A DNA stretch of 64,000 bases from Stratiolaelaps scimitus (Eukaryota > Arthropoda > Arachnida > Mesostigmata > Laelapidae). Position 1 is the first letter of the stretch. Every line of letters begins with the position of its first letter. A program made the translations under genes and the position numbers. This document shows positions 21,931 to 35,621 of this stretch, one piece after another. The notes under the pieces were generated by a model. It was not told the origin of the DNA, did not search any database, and saw nothing but the letters and a program-made list of their open reading frames with translations. Location: contig JABWDB010000004.1 of the NCBI GenBank assembly GCA_019614645.1, forward strand, positions 11,036,001-11,100,000. The letters run 5' to 3'.

Positions 21931-24900
21931 CTGGTGCTCGAATATACACCGGGCGAGACCATTACTCGCAGTCGAACAGCCCAATCCCCTCCTAGCAAAG
22001 GCTGGTTGGCAACGGATGGGCTGAACGGAAAATGTATATCTAGACATATATATATATATATATATATCTGGACATATTTCTATGTCAACCTGTGGCTCGT
22101 CCGTGCAGCCGTAGCTCGTGGATTGGGTGCGAGCTTGGCGGCTGTGGCCGACGCTGCGGTTTTGAAGCAGGAACGCCGCGCTTAACAACACACCCAAGAG
22201 CCTGTCACCAGACGGCGATCCACGACACTAAGCAGTGCACTGAGAATGTACGTATGACATCGCCGGACGGACCCTCGCATGCACTCGGCCCAAGCTGGGC
22301 CGCGGTGACGAGAACGACAGCGCCCTGACGAACGGAAGATGGCCCTTCCAACAGCAGCTCATCCTCGCAGCGTCACAGCTTCGTAGATGAAGCGGAAGGC
22401 ACCTCCGAATGAGCAACGGACGTCAACGTGTGCGAGCTGAGTGACTGCATGGCTATCAGGGGGAACTCACCGTACGACCGGGAGTGCTTCGAGACCGCTC
22501 TCGTTTAGCACGATTACCACGAAGCTGCAGCGGTGGCCTCGACACCGTTTGGGTCAAGCTACGACCTGTAGCTCAGAGCCAAGCCGCAGTCTACACCGTA
22601 TTCCTCTTATACCGTGGATCGCAATTGCCATGTTGGCTGGGTTATACCAATGACATCGTTCTTTGGGGTCACAGTACTTATCCATAGTAAGAGGTCAGTG
22701 CTTGTATCCTGTCATCTATGGATATTTGCGTGCGGGTGCATGCACGTGGATACTGTAATATAGTATATAAGGTTACACTGGTTGGATAATCGAATGCGCA
22801 GACCAGGTCCGCCTGCTGTTCCGTCAATGAACTCATCTAAGAACCCACCTACCACCTGAATCATTGGCAGTCATGATAGTGACGTATTATAAAAGCTGTT
22901 GGGCTCGCATATGACTTAGCAGAAGATCGCACTTTAGCAGCCAGCTGTTTGGCTGGTTATTGGCCAGTCCAGGCTGGTGGTGGCGATACCAACCACAACC
23001 AGGTGTATCGCAAAATAAATGGGTGGGGCATCCTTAGGAACGGATGGGACACTGGACGGAAATTGGCAAAATGTTGACAAAGTTTAATTAAATCTGTATC
23101 CGCGTGAGATGGAACACACGCTATTGCTTGTGCCATGCGTCAGCCGGCGAGATAGATGTATGTCAGTGCATTTCTATGCTGGCCAGGTACAACGTTGTGG
23201 TTAAAAATAGTTTAGTCACTTGAGAGGTCAAAATCGATCCAAGGCATATTTGGAAAATACAAAACCATTTACCATAAACTCGTATAGACATGAGCAATTC
23301 TGGTTGAAAAATACGAAATACAGCCAGAGCCATTTGTTTGACTACTGTTATCGCGAAATTATAATGATGCTTAGTTGGAAGTCCTTGGGTTATATAATCG
23401 TATCGGAAATAATTGCTCAGTATCGATAGCGTAATTGCCTCTTATCATATGAACTATCCACGCCAGTGATAATCATAATAATAATACTAACATCCGCAAC
23501 AAGATTTCGCCACCGAAAAAACAAAAAGCAGATTCCTTCATTTCTGCTCTGCCCCATGGCATTGACGTGGAGGTTTCTATTGGTTGCAATTGAAGCAGCC
23601 ATGTGGTTCAGGGCCACTGCAGCCGACCTCCAAGTATCGACCCAAGACGCCAAGCAGTCTGGTTGAGTCGCGGGTTACTGGAATCGGTTGCGCCTTCCCT
23701 ATGCAGACGTACACACTCTATCTGTCTCTCTCTCTCTCGCTCTCTCCAGAGTGCTCGGCCCGTCATTACTGGTTCACAGAGGTTTTGTGCTATACTTCTC
23801 CTTCTATGGAGCGAGCCCGCGGGTTAGTGTTTGTGTGTATATGTGCGCGAGTGATTCGATGACGACAAGCCGCGGCACGATGCGACAAGCCGGCTGCTCG
23901 CACTGCTGCTAGCCCACTACCGCGCGCCAGGCTGGGACGGTGTAAGATCGGCCGGCGAAAAAGGCCGTCACCATCGCCCGCCAGAAGCTCATGCGAGCTG
24001 CGCGTAACAGACCAACGATTCGACCATTGGTTGGTCGCTCACGATCTAGGAAGCACGCATGACTTCAACCCAGAGTCTTCTTCGCCAAGGCTGCCCTCAC
24101 CTTTACGGGTCGAGTGAGAGCCGCTGTGCCGGTCTGTGTGAGCGCTCAGGCTTGCTAGGGTAGTGATCGCGAAGGCACAACGAGCGGGGGGTATCGTACA
24201 AGGGCAATCGACACCCAGAAACAGAGCGAACGACAGAGAGATAGAGAAAGAGATTTTTGAGACTCGGTGAGTCCTCTGCGAGGTGGGGGTGGCCTCGGGG
24301 GAGGGTCGTGGGGTTGGCGGTGGTGGTGGGGGGGGGGGGGTATTTGTGAAAATGTTATTGTGACGCGAAGGAATCAGGGTCGCGGGTGATGCCTGGAGGG
24401 TAGAATTTAAGGGAGGAAGCACGTGAGGAATTCGTTGAAGACTCAACTCACTACTGGCGCGGAGCTGAACGAGGAGGAAATAGGAGGGGGTAGATTTAGG
24501 GCCGAGCTTCAACTCAACACTTTGGCGCACTGGCCATGGCGAGCGCACTCCGATTTAGGTTGATTTGAGGTGGCTGAAGAGAGCTTTATGCGTAGATCAA
24601 AGTAGTTGCTTTGGTGATGAATCCCGTAGGCACGGTGAGATAGAGCGGCACATTTTGCAGAGATTACGAATTCATAACACACTATTGCACAATGAGTGTC
24701 ATGTATATATATATATATATATATATATGACTGTATATCGAGTAATTAAGTAATTAGCGTACTGCTACGCTCGGAACATATGCTTTCGGTGTACCATCAG
24801 GCCCACTAAGACGCTGTCGACAACGAGTCGAGAGATAAGTCCATACCGCAGGCATCCGCACTAACACACCATGTGCAGGACCTTATGGGTGCTGTGAACT

Positions 24901-25020
24901 CTTATTTGTGATTACCCGAGCGCTATACATGTGGATGTCCGTCTAAAAAAAGCTAATCGATTCATTATAATTTTCTTTAATATTTATATATATATTTTTT
25001 TTTTGTTTGTTAATTATAAT
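21931..25020. other. Non-coding stretch, no gene supported
   Basis: It contains (TA)n at 22,045-22,067 and 24,703-24,728, a CTCT tract near 23,719-23,746 and the G-rich tract at 24,283-24,340. A 169-codon minus-strand frame across 24,039-24,548 owes its Pro run to the G tract and has no domain. The T-rich end (near 24,985-25,005) borders the dispersed repeat. Confidence 0.55.
24283..24340 (+). other. G-quadruplex-type tract with a G12 run
   Basis: Runs ggggg, gggggaggg, gggg and a terminal run of about twelve G lie within 58 bases, separated by short loops. Several overlapping G4 patterns fit. The complementary strand encodes only a Pro run. It is probably simple-sequence expansion. Confidence 0.55.
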
Positions 25021-25312
25021 AATAACGCTTTATTTCAAAGGTTAGGTTTAACAATATCTGAGTTAGCCGCTATGTGTTTGCCAAGAAGAGGTCATATGTT
25101 TGAAAAAGCTACCCATCACGTAGGGCTCGAGACACTCTCCAAGGAAATAAGTCATTTACACATTGTTTCTTAGCTATGAATTTAGGTAAGACATTTATAC
25201 CAGCTCTGGTAGCCGTCACAGTCACATCAAACATTGCACTCATTAGCATGGGAAGATGTTTACCAATACAAATATATGTGCGCTTATCTATATTGTCAAA
25301 TTTAGCCAGTAT
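25021..25312 (-). mobile_element. Dispersed repeat copy 1, remnant of an unclassified element
   Basis: The reverse complement of this stretch aligns end to end with 59,418-59,712, at roughly 85-90% identity by eye with a single one-base gap noticed. Read on the minus strand, this copy is open for 72 codons (25,327 to 25,109) and gives KFDNIDKRTYICIGKHLP, PMLMSAMFDVTVTATRAG and INVLPKFIAKKQCVNDLFPW. The other copy keeps the same peptide apart from stops and mostly conservative changes. Both copies end at a shared AACGCTTTATTTCA-like edge next to AT-rich sequence. That suggests a fragment of a once-coding mobile element. I do not recognise the protein. No terminal inverted repeat or target duplication is evident. 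Confidence 0.7.
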
Positions 25313-28300
25313 TGGCATTATATTCACTTCCTCCCTCGTAGTTGTTGTTAATTTGTTAACTTATTAATAATTATTCGTTCATTCATTATCGACAACTTAC
25401 TTGACGAATCGGCATTCACTCAGCACTGAAGAAGCGTATATTGCGAGCTTGATACTCACCGGAGGGAGATTCATAAATCGAGTGGGGCATTTTTAACGGC
25501 ATAGATAAGATAATTTTACACTACAGTACTGGGGTGTGTTCCAGATATGTTGAAATTACAGTACAAGAGAACGAATGAATTGGTGTCTTTATACTTTGTC
25601 TATTTAACCGTTATTTCTTGATGTGATTGCTGTGTTGTGATTAGCGGAGTCGTCGATTTTTTAATGATACCGTCTCTTCTTCGATAACAATGATAGTAAC
25701 AATGATAACAATGATAGTCATTCATGTGCTTTCTTTAATTTCAGGGGTATCAGAACTACAAAGTCGCGTATGGGTCATTTACAGAAAAAAAAGAAATTTC
25801 CGTAACCATTTAAAGGGAAACACGAGTAATCACCTATAAAATTGTGCTAAGGATCATCTACCATCAGCTCGTCGCACGTTAGTTATGACAAAACAAACTG
25901 TGATTGTGTGTCATTTCTGTGTCGACGACGGTGATGCTCTCTCTGCTGGTCGTAAGCTTCGATGCGATTTAGGTGACGCTTCGTCGACCTTTGCCCGTTG
26001 CCGACGCCCGGTTACCGTTTCAGTTTGAAGTGCTTATATCATATGACCTGTTCTAGTAGATGTACACTGAAGCTGATAGCAGCCGAGTAGAACAACACCA
26101 CTATATGGAATGAACATGGACCTGGTTTAGGCGGATATGTGGTAAAGCCCATGAAGCCTAATGAATGGGCGCGGACCCGCCACCTTTGTTTAAGTTACTT
26201 AAAGTATTTACTCGCGACACATTATACGGCTGATAGAGAGAACGAATGAGAGATTGAGAGCGATAGGAGTGAAGGAGACGCAGGTTGACAGATCAAATAC
26301 TAACGGCAAGCCCTGACATTCTAGACGTACCTGCATAATATAAAGCAGCCTAACGGCATTCGACTACGAGCACATTGCTAACCATGCTGTCTGGCCTCTT
26401 ATTCCGTCACCTACAATAGGAAGAACATGCTCAAGGCACAGATGCGGAAACGTTGGCAGGAGAGAGCCAGCCGACGCAGGCGGATGTTTTCTGTGAGTCC
26501 GAGAACATGACCAAGGCGAACGCCGTGTTGTTTCAGGCTGGCGGCATATAGGATGCCGCTATCATCATGGTAGCTAATGGACGCGACATTTTATAGCGCC
26601 GAAAATGCGTGGTCCGCTTTCAAACGTATGGTAGCGGTCACGAGTGTGACTGCGGGCTTGGCCAACTTAACCGCTTTCGGCGCCAGCTCCGTCGGGCAGC
26701 TTTGCGTATAAAGGTACGCACATTTCTGAGAGGACGAAGCCGTACAGAGGTGATGCCAACGACACCTTCGGGTGGTGTATGTTTGTCCTCGCTGTCTGCG
26801 AGAGGCTTTGCGTTCCCGGACAGGCAAGTGGCAGGGGTTGCACGATATTGCCGTGCTCCTGGGATGCTCGGGATTTGTCCCGGGGAAAGCTGGCGACGAT
26901 GTCGCGAATCCGGTCGAAACGGTTGCTCGCTTGCAAGCAGGCGACAGTCTGCTTTGGTGAAACTTAAACACAGCGATATCGAGGCTGCCGGCAGCAGCCT
27001 GCCAGGGCAGAGCCCCCAAACACTCGTTGGAGATGGCCACCGGCTTCCTGCCGCGACACACGCGCGCGTTTACATACTTGCTCCAGGTTCACCTATGCGC
27101 CATCCAAACGATTAGATTCGCCGAGGCGACGATTGCCGGCAGAACTGGGCTTTCATGATGAGCTGAGATTTGTCGGTGCTCTGGAGCAAAGCGAGGCAGG
27201 ACTAAATCCTCCTCGAGTATCTGCTTCTGGGGCATTTGCGCTAGCGACCAGACGGCCCGAAGGTAGTTTTCTCACTATCCTTTAGATATGCTCGTGTTAG
27301 TCATGCTCTGCGTCTCCTTGCGTGTTGATTCAACGGCCGAACGTGAAAATGTATAAGTTAATATACTCAACAACAACTACAACAACGGATATTGGCGAGG
27401 GCACTAAAACACACCGAAAAATGGCGAACATGAAAAGGACAGTATATGAATGTACCCAATCATAGCAAAGAGATACCCGAGATAGTGCACTAACTACGAG
27501 TTTATTATGTTGGGGCAGGAGTTGGTGAGTCGATTTGACTTCGGCAATTAAGTTAAAAACGAGATATACACGATTTAATTAGTAATCATAATAGTTGCAA
27601 ATAATGTAGGCATTTGTAGACCTGCTCCAGGTTCAAAAAGCTACACGATTGCACGCACACTGCAACGACACTATATAGGGTCTTCTAATGTTTTGCTCTG
27701 CTTTGGTCGGACGATTCGATCCAATGTCTTAACGGACACTCAGGATATTCTAATTATTTGAGTACAAACATTTATTGTAATTAAACCGATATTTTTCGTA
27801 GGACTCAATCGTTGGGTGACCAGCATTACTCAGTAAATGTACTTGTCTAATTATAATACATTTGTGAATGACCCGACCTGATATTGAATGTAATCTAATC
27901 TACTACAGCGGCCACTATCAATTTCGGCTCCTGGAATCAGCAGCGCGTTCCCTTGTTCAGATATTTTGGGTCCCACCCCGTCGTTTAGCGCCCGCCTATC
28001 TCCAACTATTTATCTTCAGCGATTATCAGCCGAAAATCAAACGATACACGTGCCCGCGATCGTCGCACGGCTGCTTCGCTTCTCGATCTTCCAGAGTATC
28101 GACGGCCACGAACCAAGCGGCAGTTGGGCCGCTATCTCCCAGAGCTATCTTGTGTGTTCGGACAACACGCGAGCAGCCGGCTTCGCCTGGAAATGCCGTC
28201 ATTCGTGGGGACACGGACGACTCCGAGGAGCCATCGATATCTAATCTTTGCCCGAGTTCCCGGCTCTGCGAGTGCCGCGGCCTTGCATAGCGTTTAGTGA

Positions 28301-31300
28301 TTGCGTCTTGCTCGCGGAGCCGTATCTGTCTCTCTGTTCATAATGGGTTAAGAGCAGAGAGTGGATGAGAATGACAACACACGGGTGTGCTGTGAATGCG
28401 ACGTGTGATATAGCACTTTAGTTATGATACACACTTGAGTATACCGATGTATCGACGGTCCGCGTATCATCATTGATCACATCAGAGATCCTGCCAGTCG
28501 CCTACGCGAGCTCGTTTTTTCTTTAGTTACATCGTTCAGACAAACTCTCGGCAAACGGAAAACTGATAAAGAAGGAGAAAGCTAAACAAATATCGCTAGA
28601 GCATGGTCAGATCCCTATAGTGAAATAGGCAGCAGTTGCTCTTTGAAGGAAGGCCGGACAAGGTACGGAAGCGGAGAGATACAAATAGAGATACTCGCCC
28701 GTATGGCAACGAAGATATCCCTCCCTGATCGCCCATCGCTTTCACTCGGGGACCGCTTTTTCTGCTTGTGTTTACAGAGAATCAGATTTGAATGTATGGC
28801 CTCTGTGGTAATACGCTTTTTAGGCGGCTACTCACCTATGTTCCGTGTATGTGAATTCTACATTATAGCGTCTATATCTAGCTATATAGATATAATGGTC
28901 TATACAACACGTTGTGCCATGCTGAGACGCTGCTGCTCTGTGCGCAAGCTAAATTTCTCTATTGTATATATCGTTGTGTTCTTGCTGTGTATTCCAGTGG
29001 TGAACGGTCATAAATCCGCATAATGAAATATTTCGTTATCACCAAGCCTTACCTACTGAAACGTTTCAAGTTCAAATCAACGCATTAGTTGTTATCATTA
29101 TGACGATGATTAGTATTATCACTCCTATGTGCGCCTATCTGGAAGCATGAACAGAGTTGTATCAGGCAACTAGGCAATTGGTTTGCGTCGCAGCCAACTA
29201 TACCAGAATCGATCAGGCAGACTCGTTAGTGTCATTCTCTCCTGTTGCCGTAATCAAATCGATCGGAAACATCTAATCTCTGGGATCATTTTGGATCGGA
29301 ATTAAGACGAATTGAGCAGAAAACGACGAGAGCTCTCCCGATGCTACGATTGTGCATCAACTTTTGCTGATAGTTCGATAGGGGCGAGATATCGGACACC
29401 TGAACGCTCTATTCCTTCTTACAGAACAGACATACAAGGTCTGATTGAATAATTTTCCCGACACCGCAGTTTCGAATTGCGAGTTGCTAACGAGCCGTCG
29501 GATCGCGAGTATGGGCCGTAAAGAAGCAGTTAGCCGACTGCTCGACAACAGGCCACATGAACTATGATTTCTCCATGTGAGAGCAATATAATTAGTAGTC
29601 TGCTTTGGGGTTGATCTTCGCTGACGTGGCTGTCGCCGGCTAGAAGAGTTAGCTGATCCCGAAACTGGGGTGCGAATTTCTAAACTTTTTCTCGGGGCGC
29701 TTCAGCAGGTAGCGCTCGGCCAATGTTGCGACGCCGTTCATGCTATTCCATATAGGATAATGAATTTACTAATGGGTCGTCGAAAATGGGTCGTATCAAA
29801 TCGGTGTACCTTGAGATGAATTGTAAAGGGTTCTGTGGCCCGCCGATGACTTATTCGATACGGAACCGGGTAATTTTCCTCAGGGAATATTACTCACACT
29901 CAGATTGTCGCCCGAAAGCGCCAAACTCACCATAGCATATACTACAAAAGAACTACTGTAGGGAGAAGTCTCGCCTTTTAGGGCAAAAGTCCCTCCCGGC
30001 AAAGTGCCGCCGAGGAATTCGTCCCTCGGTGGCCCCGATTATCTCGTAGATATCGTCACACGCTTGGTTGCCGTGACTTCTCTAGGCAGTTTTACTTGAC
30101 TGCCGCTCGGCCAATGGGAATCCACGCAACAATCGTGTTACAAATATTCACATACAAGGTCAGACAAACAGATTTTATTTCTATCGGATGTCGTGTCGAA
30201 ATACGCTAGCAATAATACCATATAGCAAATTCCTTCTGAATCGAAGTACACGAATTTCGAGCATGTACCATGGGTTGTCGCCGCCCCCCCGAGGCCCCTG
30301 GTTTGTGGACATCCGGCGAATACAAGGATCAATTCAAGTACGTAAATCCGAATCAATGTTGTATGAGATTGGTATAATATGAGTTAGTGATATATTGCTA
30401 CACAATGCTTTCGGAAATACAGTTAATGTTTGATCGACATCAGATAGGCTGGTCCGAACCAAAGAGGTCATGGCTTATACAATTGCATCTTTAAGGTACG
30501 ATTTAAAGGCGGCCATTGGCTCTCCCGGACATGGTGTCTTAGTATAATTTTGATAGGTAAACGTTATTGTTCCTAGTCTTTTAGATACTCAGCTTCAAGG
30601 TGACGATTGGTGCAATTAGCTTAAAATCAGCCACATTGTGCATCTCCACGAGCATTACGTGCCCAAGCTTGCATTACATATATTAACGTTTCCCGCAAAC
30701 TACAGAGAACAACAATTTCTTTGTGGGCAGTATTATTATTATTAGTGAATTATAATTATTGTTCTCATTTTAGGCGTGTGCAAAATCCAAAATTATTACT
30801 TCCTAATCTCCTTACATTAGCTCTGGTCTCTCTCTCTCCCCCACCCTGTTATAGACGACCCCCAACGTTTTGTAGGTAACGATATAACCATCACACGACG
30901 CCTAGCAACGATTATCTAAAGATACAAACAAATAGTAAGTACGTGGATCGAAACAGGACCAGTAAAGTTAATTTCTATGAACTCGTTTGCCTCAAATTTC
31001 GGTTCAATTTCATGCTTCGTTGGTGACCTATGCTAGGCTACAAAACGGTGGTGAGCCCATATACATACATATCATCTTTGTCGCCAAGCCACCATCGAAC
31101 CCTGCAACAGGAACCTTACAATGGCACTGCTCGGTCAGGATCTACGGTTGAGCCAACGGAGGAAGAGACTCGAACAGTGGACTTACCCCGCCCGCTTACA
31201 AGAAGCACAGACAGCGAGAAAACACCGCGTCGTCGTCGCCACCACCACCGCCGATGAAGAATACGACGCCGACATCAGCGCCGACGAACGTCACCACGAC

Positions 31301-31871
31301 GAACGACAACACGTACAGGTGCTTCAAGTGTCAGTGATGATATAGCTATGATGGAATGGCTATGGATAGATAGGTGGCTAGACGGTCGGTCCATTGTTGG
31401 CCGTTTGCTGTACATCGCCACTGTTGTTTTGTCGATATTGTCAAGGCGTTTGATTGCCTGCCGGCCTATGGTAGCGGTGTGGCCGCTGCCGAAGTGTCAC
31501 CAACACTTCAGCATTCATTCGGTGTAGTGTCGCCATCGAGGGTCGAACGATGAGCGGCACCCCGCGCCCATCAAAGTAAAAGCTGAACGACAGATCATCA
31601 TCGGACTATCATCACGCCGATTGTCGTCGACAACAACAACAGCAATGACAACAACAACGATGCGAGCGAGGCTAGCACCTTAGCGGCTAGTGCCTGTTGC
31701 AGCCGCCCCGGTATCAGGGACGAGTGTGGCGATGCACACAGGGTCGCCGAGTTTCTCTCGATGTCGCTGGATCTCATCGATCGAATCGAAGGTCTATCAA
31801 CTGCGTCTACGAAGGTATGCTTATATTATATGTCTGAGTGAGGGTGCGTGTGTCTGCAAAGTAAGTATAAA

Positions 31872-31919
<48 letters not shown>

Positions 31920-34900
31920 GCATGTGTGTTTGCTCATGCGCGCTGGTTCTTATATATATCCATAGGATCCAGACGGGTGCCGGTGGCTGTTCTCCGTCGA
32001 TCTTCTTAACCTCTTAACTTTTTTTCTATTTTTTCATCATCGCTATTGGCATCAGCATCATCTCAGTGCCGTTACGACTCATCTCGTTTGCCATCAACTT
32101 TGACTTTGATCTTAAGGAGCAACAGCAGCAGCAATAATAATAATAACAGCAGCAGCCGTAGGATTCGATCGAGTCGATGGGCAACAACAGCTGGTAGAAG
32201 CTGCGGCCACCACCGGCTGCTGGGAATGGTAGCCCGGTCTCTGTCTCTTGCTTCAATGCTGATTCGTAACGTAACGTGCGCATAAGTTGCTTGCATCTTT
32301 TAAGCAGACAGTAAAATATCGTCTGATAGCTAGCTGACGAATCCATTCGGCATATTGATCTATCCAACCAGGGGACGACATTGACGCTGCGCTGTGTTAC
32401 GGCACACACGGAGACAGCGATCGCGAAGAAAATCGGCAGCACGCGGAATTCTTCTGCGTTGGCCACTTCATTCCTATCGGTGGCGAATGGGCCGATGGCC
32501 ACTTGAGAGTATCGACACAACGGCTACGAATGGCGAGCCCCATTTCTCCTCTTTGTCAAGCGGACAGACCACAGGATCTGTGTTCAGCGGTGATGGAGCC
32601 GGCGGGAGGCAGGAATTGTGGAGGCCCGTCGTCTGACAGGCCAGGCCGGGCAGAAAATGAGATACACACGAAAATCAATAGGGAAACGATTGAGGAATAA
32701 GGATCATCGTTGCCGTTGCCCCCGAAATTGCCACCGTCTGATCGATCTGAAGATTTGGCTCGTGCAATGTGTTAAAGTGCCTTGGGTTAATAACGTTTAT
32801 ATTGATACTATACGATTTATCCACGCTTTCGAATGAGACATGTGTATGTGTCACGTTAAATGTTAATGTTAAATGTTTATTGATTTATTAATGGAGCTGC
32901 AATTTTACTAGAGATTACTATCCGGTCCACAGTTGACGGGTTTGTTAATCACACTGCATTGATTTGGGGATTGTTCCAGACGCTAATTTTGACCGATGGA
33001 TTTCTGGTTGAATACAAACATTAATTCCCTTTGAAAACCAAAAGTTAGAACAGTGAATCGAGGAGGAAAGCTTGAATATATTCGAATACTGATCAAATTG
33101 GCAATCGGACTCGATTGGCATATCGGACGATCTCCGACTCTATTTCGATCGGAATTTAAATTGGAGCGATGCATTTATTAAACGGGGAAATAATTACATA
33201 TATATTGTCTTCGTCCATTATAAAGTTATAGCTATTTACTAGTTTTATAGTTCTTTCCATAAAATAAGATAGCATTTTGTCTTGATATTTAATTTATTTT
33301 TCAATTCACCCCTTTTTTTGATTTTGGGACCGAGCAATTAGAGAATAGCTCGAGAATAGTCGATTCGCTGATTGAAGGCCGTGTAAGTAGTAAGTAGTTC
33401 GGTGCAAATCTCTACGACGGCGGTCAAAGGCTTTCGCGAGATCTAAACATGACGTAATGCAAGAGGTTAGTGAAGCCTAATTGTTGTGCCTGCCCTCGTC
33501 CACTCTAATCCAACTGTCAGCATATGCGATTTAAACTTTTACTGGATCCGAGGTTCATATATTTATACACACACACAGGCAAATCGGCCATCACTATGCT
33601 GCTATTCTGTTGGTCTTTTTCTAGCCGACCCTCAGGTGCTTAAGGTGTCCATTGCGCTCGAAGCAGGTGCGACGATCGTGGGTGGAGGAGTTATTTGCGC
33701 AATGGAGCAGCATCTTACGACTAACAAAGAATGCTTTGCCCTCTCCACCTTTCTCTCTCTTTCCCTATGTATTTCTGAAGCTTTCTTGTCCCATGTTATG
33801 TCCTTTGGCGGTACCGTTGTGAACTTGAACTGAATTGACCAAGCTCCTCAAATACCCGCAGAGCAGAGCACCTGTGGCTGAAATCTGGATAGTACCGACT
33901 ATCGAGTACACCAATACCAAAGCTGCCGCAGGCTGTAAGCCTATTGTGAACGTAGGTATTAGCGCTGAGCAGCTTCACCGCTAGCAACAACTATGCACGA
34001 ACCAGCGGAGATTCCTCGGAATACCAGGTTGACATCGATGTATTAAGAAGGTAGAAGATGATGCCTTTTTATCAACAACAGACGACGAACGCACGTACGG
34101 GCAAATAGAACGGACGATCCATTATGGAAACATAACTATAAAATTAGTACGATATTGTAGCCCTTATTTTTTATGTTTACGGGAACGGTATTGTAACCTA
34201 AGTGCTGCTATCACATGTTCGGCGTCGAACTAATGTGGAATATTTGAATACCGTCCACGAATTCGCTGTTAACGTTTATATAGAAGGGCTGTGTTTAGCC
34301 TACCCTTGCACATATCTAAGAAAAAGGTTGTTTTCAATCACTGTCGCACCTTGACACTTGAATTTCGCTAACAATGCTCGTCGTTCAGTGAAGTCGTTCG
34401 CCATAAATTGAAGTCCGATGATTATCTTAACTCACTCATACGAGGTATTCTAAATACAAGATAGACCGAATATACTATCGTTTAAGTTTACGACCATCGT
34501 TCACATTTGTTGTTGTCTATATACAACATCTATGTTAAACACGTGTACCACACTCGGTTGTAAGCTCTCAGCGCGACGTTCTCGATACAGCCTGTTGAGG
34601 ATTACAAAAGTGCAGCATGTCGATGCCTGAGTTTCTCAAAATATTCTCTAACACTCTACAGTGCAGCTCGTTCACCGACTGGTTCGCTGTCGACGAACCC
34701 TACTGTCGATTCTGTGTGGGTCTTTTTAAATGCATAGAAGGATTACTTAATTATTTGTGCATACGCATATTTTATACTCTTCATCCGTAAAAGTGACTCA
34801 GTTAATTTGGGTTGAGTTTACACAAATGTTGGCTCTCTGATACCAGAGTTCTTCCGGTACAGGACTCGTGCATATGTACGTGGCTGTACCTCGCCTCTCC

Positions 34901-35621
34901 CGTGAGCCGCCACCCTCTGCACCTGACTCGTTTTATTGTGTCCCTTTCAGTGAGCATCCGTGCCTCACGTTCTTGTCTACTACATGAGCTCCGTGATGTG
35001 CTTCGTTTTCACTCTCACCGCAAAGCCCTCACGGCTGTGATTATCGCTGAAGTTGGTCCTTCCACCTCTGCTTTGTTCGCGGTCCTTGAAGCCTTCACAT
35101 AGCTGTGTGCGCTGAAGACTCGACCCCGAGTTCACACAGCGACTGCTAGACCTATAATCTTCTCACACATGGAGCATGTACACAGCATGCAAAAGATAGA
35201 AACGTAAACATAACATGAGAACCATGAGGAAAAAGGGCACTAATATGAATAAATAATATATTAATATAATATATAAACTCAAAACCACACAGTATGAATA
35301 AGTACTGCAATATATAATAAAGTAACATTAATTATCAATGGTTGAACTCGTTATAAAATTACATGCAGCTAGTTGTATGTCAACATGGCATTGATACAGG
35401 TGTTGACTCGTTGATGCGTTACAGTTAACCACTTGGCGACGAGCTCTATACTCAACTATCTAAATGGACCAACTAACTTTCCAGGAAATAATCTCACCAC
35501 CATCCGTGGCCGCATGTGCTCCGATATCTGTTCCGAGTTTGCCCAGGAGGGAATCAGCCTTACCAAAACGTTTTGAGCTGGCTTATACCACTATTACTAC
35601 AACCACCTAGAGTCTGAAGAA
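25313..35621. other. Non-coding stretch, no gene supported
   Basis: It holds a small tandem of aacaatgata-type units at about 25,684-25,717. GC-richer islands with scattered open frames but no domain lie at 26,440-27,260 and 27,870-28,300. The longest pure (TA)n of the window lies at 31,873-31,913. A possible isolated exon ends at 31,814. Between 32,800 and 33,330 the sequence is AT-rich. The two GC islands have overlapping 168- and 156-codon frames on opposite strands, so neither is convincing. Confidence 0.5.
31873..31913. repeat. (TA)n microsatellite
   Basis: About twenty uninterrupted TA dinucleotides. This is the longest pure member of a set of TA arrays scattered through the window. 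Confidence 0.95.

Noticed and set aside
24039..24548. 169-codon minus-strand frame
   Set aside because: Its Pro-rich core is the complement of the G tract; no domain and no conserved motif.
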